Origin: Bacillota bacterium
GTDB lineage: Bacteria > Bacillota > Limnochordia > Darwinibacteriales > Darwinibacteriaceae
Direction: 5' to 3'
NCBI GenBank assembly: GCA_012837385.1
Contig: DURH01000020.1
Coordinates: 1-64,000 of the forward strand
DNA length: 64,000 nt
In this document: positions 19,503-27,928 of the stretch, piece after piece
Layout of the letters: every line of letters starts with the position of its first letter
Numbering within the stretch: position 1 is the stretch's first letter
The notes under the pieces: generated by a model
The model's input: only the letters and a program-made list of their open reading frames with translations
Databases searched by the model: none
Told to the model about the DNA's origin: nothing
Made by a program: the position numbers and the translations under genes

Positions 19503-20803
19503 CGAACGCAGCAAAAAGGCTAGCGGTGGCTACTCTAGGCTGCAAGGTGAACCAATATGATACAGATGCGGTGGTGACTCAGTTTCTCGATGCAGGCTAT
19601 ACCATGGTGGATTTTCGAGAACCCGCCGATGTTTATTTGATCAACACATGCACAGTCACCAATCTTGGTGACCGCAAGTCGCGCCAGATGATTCGCAGAG
19701 CCCACCGCCTCAACCCACAGGCTCAAGTGGTGGTGATGGGCTGCCTGGCACAGACCTCTCCGGAGGAGGTTGCTGAATTGGAAGGAGTCAGCCTGATCGT
19801 CGGTACAGACGGCCGCGAGCGCATTGTGGCAGAGCTAGAGCGCTTGGCAGAGGGCACCCAGAAGACTCTGGTGGAGGACATCTTCCAAGTCAAGGAGTTC
19901 GAAGATCTGCCTGCCTTGGGCTTTTCAGGGCGTACCAGGGCGGCTTTGAAAATTCAGGATGGCTGCAATCAGTTCTGTACCTACTGTCGCGTTCCCTTTG
20001 CCAGGGGGCGCTCACGCAGCCGCAGCGAAGCCAGTGTGATGCAGCAGGTGGAGATGCTTGTTAAGCAGGGGTATAAAGAAATCGTACTCACAGGGATTCA
20101 CCTGGGGCTCTATGGGGCGGATCTGGAACCTCCCACCACACTTGCCGCGATCAGCCAGAAAGTGGCGTCCTATCCCGGGCTCTTGCGCCTCCGGATCAGC
20201 TCGGTGGATCCCCATGAACTCAGTGATGAACTTGTGGAGCTTATCAAGAATAATTCTGTTGTGTGCCGTCATGTACACATTCCCCTACAGAGCGGCAGCG
20301 ATCGAGTTTTGGAGCGCATGCGGCGCAATTACTCTAGGCAAGAGTATCTAGATATCGTGAGCAGGCTGCGGGCAGAAATCCCTGAGATAGCCATCACCAC
20401 AGATATTATGGTGGGCTTTCCGGGCGAAACAGAGGAGGATTTCACCGTCACCATGGAATTGGCCCAGGATGCAGCCTTCAGTAGAATTCACGTTTTTCAA
20501 TATTCCCCGCGGGAGGGAACCAAGGCGGCTCGTTTTCCTGGACAAATTCGTGCTGAGGTAAAGGAAAGCCGCAGCCGACGTCTAATAGAGTTAGGGCAGA
20601 GTCTGTCTGAGGACTTCCACCGCTCCTTAGTGGGAAGGACGGTACATGTTCTAGTGGAAGAGGAAGAAGAGGGTACTGCCGTGGGTCACACAGACAACTA
20701 TGTAAAGGTGAGTTTTCCAGCACCAGACGGCCTAGTGGGCCAGATTATCCCCGTAAAGGTGCTGGACAGCAGCATTGAGGGAGTTTGGGGAGAAAGAAGC
20801 TGA
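19499..20803 (+). CDS. mtaB: tRNA (N6-threonylcarbamoyladenosine(37)-C2)-methylthiotransferase MtaB
   Basis: VATLGCKVNQYDTDAV; INTCTVTNLGDRKSRQ; QDGCNQFCTYCRVPFARGRSRS. Confidence 0.95.
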   Translation: MTNAAKRLAVATLGCKVNQYDTDAVVTQFLDAGYTMVDFREPADVYLINTCTVTNLGDRKSRQMIRRAHRLNPQAQVVVMGCLAQTSPEEVAELEGVSLIVGTDGRERIVAELERLAEGTQKTLVEDIFQVKEFEDLPALGFSGRTRAALKIQDGCNQFCTYCRVPFARGRSRSRSEASVMQQVEMLVKQGYKEIVLTGIHLGLYGADLEPPTTLAAISQKVASYPGLLRLRISSVDPHELSDELVELIKNNSVVCRHVHIPLQSGSDRVLERMRRNYSRQEYLDIVSRLRAEIPEIAITTDIMVGFPGETEEDFTVTMELAQDAAFSRIHVFQYSPREGTKAARFPGQIRAEVKESRSRRLIELGQSLSEDFHRSLVGRTVHVLVEEEEEGTAVGHTDNYVKVSFPAPDGLVGQIIPVKVLDSSIEGVWGERS

Positions 20804-20817
20804 GGGAGGGGAGTCTA

Positions 20818-21162
20818 GTGCCAGAGAACTGTCTATTCTGCAGAATCGCCCGGGGTGAGCTGCCCACGGAGCTTTTATTGGAAACGGAGCATGTTGTGGC
20901 TTTTCGCGACATCAATCCTGTGGCACCCACCCACATCCTGGTCATCCCTAAGAAGCATGTTCCCAGCCTAGCGGGGCTTGAGCCCGAGGACCAAGCTTTG
21001 ATGGGAGAGCTGATGGCTGCCGTTAAGGAGCTGGCGGAACAGGAAGGTTTGAGTTCCGGCTACCGGGTGGTGGCCAATACGGGCAGTGATGGGGGGCAGA
21101 GCGTCAACCATCTGCATTTCCATCTCTTAGGCGGCCGTTCTTTACAATGGCCACCAGGTTGA
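20818..21162 (+). CDS. hinT: HIT family (histidine triad) protein
   Basis: NCLFCRIARGELP...HVVAFRDINPVAPTHILVIPKKH...SVNHLHFHLLGGR. Confidence 0.95.
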   Translation: MPENCLFCRIARGELPTELLLETEHVVAFRDINPVAPTHILVIPKKHVPSLAGLEPEDQALMGELMAAVKELAEQEGLSSGYRVVANTGSDGGQSVNHLHFHLLGGRSLQWPPG

Positions 21163-21165
21163 TTA

Positions 21166-21194
21166 TTGACCCTGGCAGCCAAATGGATTATAAT
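21166..21194 (+). promoter_or_regulatory. SigA promoter of rpsU
   Basis: TTGACC-17 nt-TATAAT. Confidence 0.7.
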
Positions 21195-21265
21195 TAGTGT
21201 GATATTATGCCAAGGCGTATCCTGCAGCATACAAAGACGCATTCAGCATGGAAGGAGGGATACTA

Positions 21266-21442
21266 GTGGCAGAAGTCAAAGTAGGCAAAAATGAGTCCCT
21301 CGATAATGCGTTGCGCCGATTCAAGAAGCAAATTCGGATGTCAGGTGTTTTGTCAGAGGTAAGAAAGCGTGAGCACTACGAAAAACCAAGTGTGCGACGG
21401 AAGAAAAAGTCCGAGGCTGCTCGGAAGAGAAAGTTTCGGTAA
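21266..21442 (+). CDS. rpsU: 30S ribosomal protein S21
   Basis: [42 protein letters not shown] start after GGAGGGATACTA. Confidence 0.96.
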   Translation: MAEVKVGKNESLDNALRRFKKQIRMSGVLSEVRKREHYEKPSVRRKKKSEAARKRKFR

Positions 21443-21451
21443 GGTTGTGAT

Positions 21452-21485
21452 AGCTCGATGTCCTAACAGATGTCGAGCTTTTTTG
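21452..21485 (+). terminator. Terminator after rpsU
   Basis: AGCTCGA / TCGAGCT stem followed by TTTTTT. Confidence 0.75.
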
Positions 21486-21495
21486 CAAAAAAGGG

Positions 21496-22797
21496 GTGAT
21501 CGCGATGAAGAATGTGCCGTTCTTAACAGTGCTGGTGGTCTTTGTTTTGGTGTTCGCCCTCAGTGTTACAGCGCTGGCTGCCCGCATGGTGTACGTTCTT
21601 CCCATTCACGGAGAGATCGAACCTGGTTTGGCTGCGTTTGTAGCAAGGGGCCTCGCCCTGGCTGAACGCAATCATGGTGTGGTCCTGCTGGAAATCAACA
21701 CCTTTGGCGGCCGGGTAGATGCTGCAACTGAAATCAAGGATTTGGTTTTCCGGGCTCAGGTGCCGGTCATCGCCTATGTTGGCGAGAGAGCATGGTCCGC
21801 AGGGGCCTTGATTGCGCTCTCAGCCCCGAGAATCGCCATGGCTCCCGGCAGCAGTATGGGTGCTGCCGAACCTAGGCCGGCGGAAGAAAAGACCGTGTCT
21901 GCCCTGCGGGCAGAGTTCGAAGCCACTGCAGAACGCTGGGGAAGAGATCGCCGCTTGGCCGGTGCCATGGTGGATTCCAGTGTGGTTGTGGAAGGTCTAA
22001 AGGAATCAGGCAAAATACTTACCTTGTCTGCTCAAGATGCCTTGGAATACGGGATGGCAGACTTTATGGCCGGGAGCGTCCATGAAGTGCTGGAACAGGC
22101 GGGCTACGAAGGCTACGAGCTTGTGCAGCTTGAGCCCCATTGGGCTGAGTATATAGCGCGTTTCCTTACTAACTCCACCATCAGTTCCCTCCTCCTCACC
22201 CTGGGCTTTCTCGGACTAATCTTTGAGATAACTTCGCCAGGCTGGGGTGTCCCGGGGACAGCTGGTGTAATCGCGTTGAGCCTCTTTTTCGGCGGGCGTT
22301 ATGTAGCGGGGCTCATTGGTTTTGAGGCTATTCTGCTCTTCGTAGGCGGCCTTATCCTGCTCTTTTTGGAGCTTTTCGTGATTCCAGGATTCGGCGTTGC
22401 TGGAATTGTTGGCATATTAGGTGTCATGGGGAGTATAGTACTGGCCTTTGGCGATCTTCAGACGGCTCTGATCAACCTTTCCATAGTGCTGGTAGTGACC
22501 ATTGCAGCGGTGATTCTGCTTTGGAAGCGTCTGTCTCAGTCCCGCTTCTGGAAGCGGATTGTGCTCTCGCACAGTGAAACCCCGTCGGCAGGCTATCGCG
22601 CTCCTGTAGATCTCCGCCATTTAGTTGGCAAACAGGGTATGGCGATCACACCTCTGCGACCGGCTGGGACCTGCATCATTGATGGTGAGCGATATGACGT
22701 GGTTTCCGATGGCGGTTTTGTTGCCGCGAATTCCAAGGTGGAAGTTGTGTTGACAGAAGGAACTAGGGTAGTTGTTCGGGAAATCAAAGAAGACTAA
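21496..22797 (+). CDS. NfeD family membrane-bound ClpP-class serine protease
   Basis: ATALAARMVYVLPIHGEIEPGLAAFVARGLALAE; ALIALSAPRIAMAPGSSMGAAEP; C-terminal NfeD domain; upstream of floA. Confidence 0.92.
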   Translation: MIAMKNVPFLTVLVVFVLVFALSVTALAARMVYVLPIHGEIEPGLAAFVARGLALAERNHGVVLLEINTFGGRVDAATEIKDLVFRAQVPVIAYVGERAWSAGALIALSAPRIAMAPGSSMGAAEPRPAEEKTVSALRAEFEATAERWGRDRRLAGAMVDSSVVVEGLKESGKILTLSAQDALEYGMADFMAGSVHEVLEQAGYEGYELVQLEPHWAEYIARFLTNSTISSLLLTLGFLGLIFEITSPGWGVPGTAGVIALSLFFGGRYVAGLIGFEAILLFVGGLILLFLELFVIPGFGVAGIVGILGVMGSIVLAFGDLQTALINLSIVLVVTIAAVILLWKRLSQSRFWKRIVLSHSETPSAGYRAPVDLRHLVGKQGMAITPLRPAGTCIIDGERYDVVSDGGFVAANSKVEVVLTEGTRVVVREIKED

Positions 22798-22818
22798 CAC
22801 GTTAAAGGAGGATGAAAG

Positions 22819-23820
22819 ATGTCATTGATTCTTGCTGGGATGCTTCCACTCCTTATCATCATCTTCTTAATCTTCTTCTTCAGTTTTGTCCCTATTGGCC
22901 TATGGATTTCAGCCATCGCTGCTGGCGTAAAAGTCAGCCTGATGAGTTTAGTGGGTATGCGCCTGCGCAGGGTTCCCCCTGTCCGGATTATTCTGCCCTT
23001 TATCAAAGCGCAAAAGGGCGGAGTGGAAACCACTATTGATAAACTGGAGGCCCACTTCTTGGCAGGTGGTAATGTAGACAATGTGGTAGATGCCTTGATC
23101 GCTGCCACGAGGGCTGACATTCCCATTACCTTTGAAAGGGCTGCCGCCATTGATTTGGCAGGCCGGAATGTCTTGGAGGCAGTGCAGATGAGCGTTAATC
23201 CCAAGGTGATCGAAACGCCGCTCATCTCTGCTGTGGCGAAAGACGGTATTGAACTAAAGGTAAAGGCTAGGGTCACAGTGCGTGCCAACATCGATCGCTT
23301 GGTTGGTGGTGCTGGAGAAGCCACAATTATTGCCAGGGTAGGCGAGGGCATCGTCACCTCCGTTGGTTCTAGTGGAAGTCACGCCGAAGTACTGGAGAAC
23401 CCAGATCTGATCTCCAAACTGGTTTTGGATAAAGGCCTTGATTCGGGTACCGCCTTTGAAATCCTTTCTATTGACATCGCTGACGTAGACGTGGGTCGCA
23501 ATATTGGTGCCCGTCTGCAGATGGATCAAGCGGATGCCGACAAGAATATCGCCCAAGCCAAAGCCGCTGAGCGCCGCTTTGCTGCTCAAGCTCGAGAGCA
23601 GGAGATGAGGGCCGCCACTCAAGAGATGAGGGCCAAGGTGGTAGAGGCCGAGGCGCAGATCCCTCAAGCGATAGCCGACGCCCTGCGCTCCGGCAATTTG
23701 GGGGTTATGGATTACTACGGAATGCAGAACATTCTAGCTGATACCCACATGAGAGAGAGCATCGGCGGGCGCACGCCGGATCGCGACCCTGATCGCGCAG
23801 ACAACGAGCGGGAGCGGTAG
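22819..23820 (+). CDS. floA: Flotillin-like protein FloA
   Basis: [66 protein letters not shown]. Confidence 0.96.
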   Translation: MSLILAGMLPLLIIIFLIFFFSFVPIGLWISAIAAGVKVSLMSLVGMRLRRVPPVRIILPFIKAQKGGVETTIDKLEAHFLAGGNVDNVVDALIAATRADIPITFERAAAIDLAGRNVLEAVQMSVNPKVIETPLISAVAKDGIELKVKARVTVRANIDRLVGGAGEATIIARVGEGIVTSVGSSGSHAEVLENPDLISKLVLDKGLDSGTAFEILSIDIADVDVGRNIGARLQMDQADADKNIAQAKAAERRFAAQAREQEMRAATQEMRAKVVEAEAQIPQAIADALRSGNLGVMDYYGMQNILADTHMRESIGGRTPDRDPDRADNERER

Positions 23821-23829
23821 GTGGGGAGC

Positions 23830-24231
23830 ATGCGGGGAGCGCTTGGTCTCATTATATACCTGGCTGTGGTGCTGTTCTCCAGCCTGATCAAGAAGGCTGC
23901 TGAGGAGAAGATCAAGCGGGCGAAGTTGGCAGGAGAGCTCGGGCAGGAACCGCAGCTGGACACAGTTGAGGTGTTCTTCCAGGAGGACGAACCAGAGGGC
24001 GTCCTGGAGCGGGGCTTCGGCCAGGAGACCCAAGACGGCGAACATGAAGCTGATTACCAGGCTGATTGGGAACAGGAAGAGGATGGCTGGGGCGCGCCGA
24101 AGCCAACCTTAGAGGAGGATTTTGGGGAAGAAGGACAGGTCGCCATCGCACGCAGCAAAATGGCGGAAGCAGTGATCATGTCCGAGGTCCTAAGGCCACC
24201 GAGGGTTATGCGGCGCTGGCCCAGTCGTTAA
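23830..24231 (+). CDS. Small single-TM acidic hypothetical protein
   Basis: ORF with N-terminal TM (LGLIIYLAVVLFSSLIKKA), acidic middle and basic C-terminus SEVLRPPRVMRRWPSR; packed between floA and the next CDS. Confidence 0.7.
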   Translation: MRGALGLIIYLAVVLFSSLIKKAAEEKIKRAKLAGELGQEPQLDTVEVFFQEDEPEGVLERGFGQETQDGEHEADYQADWEQEEDGWGAPKPTLEEDFGEEGQVAIARSKMAEAVIMSEVLRPPRVMRRWPSR

Positions 24232-24255
24232 CGGACGCAGAGGAGGTAGTGGAAC

Positions 24256-25356
24256 TTGCAGGGGAAGCTGAAAATCGGAATCATCGGCTGCGGTGGCATA
24301 GCCAATGGTAAGCATATGCCCAGCCTAGCAAAGCTGGCCAGTGTGGAAATGGTGGCTTTCTGCGACATCATTGTGGAGAGGGCTCAGGCAGCGGCGGAGA
24401 AGTATGGGGCTGCCGGTGCCAGGGTCTATGCGGATTACAAAGAACTGTTGGCCCAGGAGGATGTGGATGTGGTGCATGTCTGCACCCCCAACAGCTCCCA
24501 TGCGGAGATCACCATCGCCTCCTTGGAAGCGGGCTGCCATGTGAACTGTGAAAAGCCCATGGCCAAGACGGCCCAGGAAGCAAGGGCAATGGCTGAGGCG
24601 GCTGAGCGTACAGGCAAGAAGCTCACCATTGCCTATCAAAACCGCTTCCGCAGGGACAGCCAGTATCTGAAGGCACTCTGTGAGCGGGGCGATCTAGGGG
24701 AGATCTACTACGCAAAGGCCAAAGCTCTGCGGCGCCGGGCCGTACCCACATGGGGCGTATTTTTGGACAAAGAGCAGCAAGGGGGAGGACCCCTGATCGA
24801 TATCGGTACCCATGCCTTGGACCTAACGCTCTGGATGATGGACAACTACCGTCCCCGTTACTGTGTGGGCACAGTCTATCACAAGCTGAACAAGCGGGAG
24901 AATGCCGCCAATGCTTGGGGCCCCTGGGATCCAGAAAAGTTTCAGGTGGAGGATTCCGCCTTTGGCTTCATTGTTATGGAGGACGGGGCCACCATTGTCC
25001 TGGAGTCCAGCTGGGCGCTGAACACCCTCCTGGAAGGTGAAGCCAGAACCATTCTCCATGGCACCGAGGGTGGGGCAGATATGGAGGATGGTCTGCGGAT
25101 CAATGGAGAAGAGTTTTCCACCTTGTACACCAAGAAACCCGTCCTTGACGCCGGCGGAGTAGCATTTTATGAAGGAGAGAGCGAGTCCCCGGCTGACCTA
25201 GAAATGCGGTGCTGGATTGAAAGCATCTTAAACGATACGGAGCCCCTGGTGGTTCCAGAGCAAGCACTGGTAGTGACAGAGATCCTCGAGGGGATTTACA
25301 AATCAGCTCAGCTGGGACAGCCAGTCTATTTCAAGGATGGACGCCTCTTGGACTAA
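24256..25356 (+). CDS. Gfo/Idh/MocA family NAD(P)-dependent oxidoreductase
   Basis: KIGIIGCGGIANGKHMPSL; VVHVCTPNSSHAEITIASLEAGCHVNCEKPMAKTAQEA. Confidence 0.94.
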   Translation: MQGKLKIGIIGCGGIANGKHMPSLAKLASVEMVAFCDIIVERAQAAAEKYGAAGARVYADYKELLAQEDVDVVHVCTPNSSHAEITIASLEAGCHVNCEKPMAKTAQEARAMAEAAERTGKKLTIAYQNRFRRDSQYLKALCERGDLGEIYYAKAKALRRRAVPTWGVFLDKEQQGGGPLIDIGTHALDLTLWMMDNYRPRYCVGTVYHKLNKRENAANAWGPWDPEKFQVEDSAFGFIVMEDGATIVLESSWALNTLLEGEARTILHGTEGGADMEDGLRINGEEFSTLYTKKPVLDAGGVAFYEGESESPADLEMRCWIESILNDTEPLVVPEQALVVTEILEGIYKSAQLGQPVYFKDGRLLD

Positions 25357-25370
25357 AATGAAGCGGGGAG

Positions 25371-25400
25371 GTTAGGCCAATGCGGTCTAACCTCTTTTTT
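25371..25400 (+). terminator. Terminator after the oxidoreductase
   Basis: GAGGTTAG / CTAACCTC followed by TTTTTT. Confidence 0.75.
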
Positions 25401-25432
25401 ACTGCATAATTTTAGGTGAAGGGAGGAAGACA

Positions 25433-25711
25433 ATGCGGCCAGCTGTGACCCACAACCTGAAACGCAAGTTCGCCCACGCCCTCGATCTCCCCCCCAATGT
25501 GGTACTGGATCACGCCGTCATCCAGATCCTAGGTGACGGGGAAGTGAAGATTATCAATCACAAGGGGCTAGTGCAGTACACCACTAGCGCCGTCAAAGCC
25601 AAGTCAGTACAGGGCATGATCGAAGTGGGGGGCTTAGATCTGGAAATCGCCTCCTTTTCCGCGCAGGAAATCAAGATTCGCGGGCAGATTCGCCAGGTGA
25701 TCCTAAAATGA
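25433..25711 (+). CDS. yqfC: Sporulation protein YqfC
   Basis: YabP/YqfC family: DLPPNVVLDHAVIQILGDGEVKIINHKGLVQYT; followed by yqfD. Confidence 0.93.
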   Translation: MRPAVTHNLKRKFAHALDLPPNVVLDHAVIQILGDGEVKIINHKGLVQYTTSAVKAKSVQGMIEVGGLDLEIASFSAQEIKIRGQIRQVILK

Positions 25712-26889
25712 CTTCCCTTCCGTGGATGTGGTGGCAGGGGTATGTGACCGTGCACCTGCGTGGACCAGGAATTGAGCAGGTTATGAACAGGGCGGCGGAG
25801 GCCGGTGTGGTAATGTTGAGGGTGGAGCGCCTCACATCGGATGTGGTCATTGTGCGCATCACGGCTCGAGATTTCCGCCGTTTGCGGCCGCTGTTTCGAG
25901 AAACCGTTCCTAGGCTTGCAGTAAGTGTATCTGTCCTGGATCGCCACGGAGCACCCTTCCTGCTGCGCAGGTTCAAGCGGCGCCTGTTTTTGGCGGTGGG
26001 GTTTGCGCTGGCTGCGCTGTTCGCCATTTACCTATCGAATTTCGTGTGGTTTATTGAGGTCGTAGGTAATAGCACCATTGACTTGCCTTCAATCAGGGCG
26101 GCTGTGGCAGAGACGGGGCTGAAAAGCGGTGTCCCCAAGCGCTCCATAGATGCCCAGGCTGTGGAACGGCACCTGTTGGAGAGATTGCCCAGTTTGGCCT
26201 GGAGCCAGATCAAGACCAAGGGTGTGAAAGTGGAGATTCACCTAGTTGAACGCGATACGGTGGAAACAGATGGTCAGCAGGCAGGACATGTGTATGCGAA
26301 GCGGGATGGCCTTGTGACAGAGATTCTCGTCCTGCAGGGAACTCCCCAGGTTAGAGAGGGAGATACAGTTCTTCAAGATGATCTGCTCATCTCTGGAATG
26401 TACTATGATCGGCAGGGACGCCGACAGTTTGGGGCTGCCCGCGGGATTGTGAAGGCCAGAGTATGGTATCAGGCAGTAGGCGAAGCCAGCTTGGTGCGCT
26501 GGGAACCCCAAAGGACTGGCAAGCGGCACCGGCAGTATGTGCTGACTGTTGGGCCCCTCCGCATTCCCTTAGGGCGCAGCTACCCCCAGGAGACCCATCT
26601 GGAGAATGTCAAGAATTGGCGGCTCTATCTTGGAAGTGCCATGGCACCCTTGAGCTGGTCCCGTATTGAGTATGAGGAAGTGGAATGGATGGCTGTGGGC
26701 ATACCAGTTCAGGAAGCTGAACAGGCTGCCTATCTTCTGGCCTGGGAGAGCTTGCTGGGTCAGGGGGTGGAAAGAGAAAGTGTGATCCAGGAGAAAACTG
26801 CGGTGGACTATGTGGAAGATGGGGAAGGAATCCGGGTCACGGTCAGGGTAGAAGTGGTGGAGGACATCGGCCAATTTCTAGGTCAATAG
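25708..26889 (+). CDS. yqfD: Sporulation protein YqfD
   Basis: 393 aa, N-terminal domain plus TM plus POTRA-like IEVVGNSTID; yqfC-yqfD-phoH order. Confidence 0.93.
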   Translation: MTSLPWMWWQGYVTVHLRGPGIEQVMNRAAEAGVVMLRVERLTSDVVIVRITARDFRRLRPLFRETVPRLAVSVSVLDRHGAPFLLRRFKRRLFLAVGFALAALFAIYLSNFVWFIEVVGNSTIDLPSIRAAVAETGLKSGVPKRSIDAQAVERHLLERLPSLAWSQIKTKGVKVEIHLVERDTVETDGQQAGHVYAKRDGLVTEILVLQGTPQVREGDTVLQDDLLISGMYYDRQGRRQFGAARGIVKARVWYQAVGEASLVRWEPQRTGKRHRQYVLTVGPLRIPLGRSYPQETHLENVKNWRLYLGSAMAPLSWSRIEYEEVEWMAVGIPVQEAEQAAYLLAWESLLGQGVERESVIQEKTAVDYVEDGEGIRVTVRVEVVEDIGQFLGQ

Positions 26890-26890
26890 T

Positions 26891-26919
26891 TTGCACTTTT
26901 GCGCCATTTTGCTTATAAT
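26891..26919 (+). promoter_or_regulatory. SigA promoter of phoH
   Basis: TTGCAC-17 nt-TATAAT. Confidence 0.65.
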
Positions 26920-26943
26920 AAGTGCAGACAGAGACATAAAAGG

Positions 26944-27915
26944 ATGGTTGATGTATTGAGTCAGATATTGCGCCTTAGAGATAATGATCAGGCTCAAGCA
27001 CTGAGCGGTAAGGCCGATGAGTACCTCCGTTTGTTGGAAGAGGCTTTCGGTGTGAAGATCGCTGCCCGGGGGCTTGAGTTGATCATCAGCGGCTCCGACG
27101 AGGCTGTTGCCAAAACCAAGCACGCGCTCCAAAACATGGCTGGACTAGGTTCCAGCATTACTAATCACGACGTCTATTACGCCATCAAACTGAGCGCCAA
27201 TGGTGATTTCACTCCCCTGCACGAGTTGAACTCTGGAGTGGTGGTGGTTACCCATCGAGGCCAGAAGATACGCCCCAAGACAGCTGGACAGCGCCGCTAC
27301 ATTACTTCCATAGCCAATCACGATATTGTTTTCGGCATTGGCCCAGCTGGTACCGGCAAGACCTACTTGGCCATGGCCCAGGCGGTGGCCAGCCTCAAGC
27401 GGAAAGAAGTAGAACGGCTCATTTTGACGCGCCCAGCGGTGGAAGCAGGAGAGCATCTGGGGTTTTTGCCTGGCGATCTGCAGGACAAGGTAGATCCGTA
27501 TCTCCGCCCCCTGTACGATGCTCTGTTTGACATTTTGGGGCATGAGACCTATTCGAAGTATCGAGAAAAGGGCATTATTGAAGTAGCCCCCCTGGCTTAT
27601 ATGCGGGGAAGAACCTTGGATGATAGTTTTATCATCCTTGATGAGGCACAGAACTGCACTCCTGAACAGATGAAGATGTTCTTAACCCGCCTCGGCTTTG
27701 GCTCCAAGGCTGTGGTCACTGGAGATATCACTCAAGTAGACCTTCCCCGTGGCAAGGCCTCTGGTCTGGTCAAAATACAAAAGATCCTTAAGGGTGTTGA
27801 AGGTATCAGTTTCTGCTTCTTAGACGAAGCAGATGTGGTGCGTCATCCCTTAGTGCAGAGAATCATACAAGCCTATGAGGCCCATGACCATAAAGTCAGC
27901 AAATCGCAACCCTAG
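26944..27915 (+). CDS. phoH: PhoH family ATPase
   Basis: IVFGIGPAGTGKTYLAMAQAVASLKRKEVERLILTRPAVEAGEHLGFLPGDLQDKVDPYLRPLYDAL. Confidence 0.97.
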   Translation: MVDVLSQILRLRDNDQAQALSGKADEYLRLLEEAFGVKIAARGLELIISGSDEAVAKTKHALQNMAGLGSSITNHDVYYAIKLSANGDFTPLHELNSGVVVVTHRGQKIRPKTAGQRRYITSIANHDIVFGIGPAGTGKTYLAMAQAVASLKRKEVERLILTRPAVEAGEHLGFLPGDLQDKVDPYLRPLYDALFDILGHETYSKYREKGIIEVAPLAYMRGRTLDDSFIILDEAQNCTPEQMKMFLTRLGFGSKAVVTGDITQVDLPRGKASGLVKIQKILKGVEGISFCFLDEADVVRHPLVQRIIQAYEAHDHKVSKSQP

Positions 27916-27928
27916 GAGGCTTATCGTG

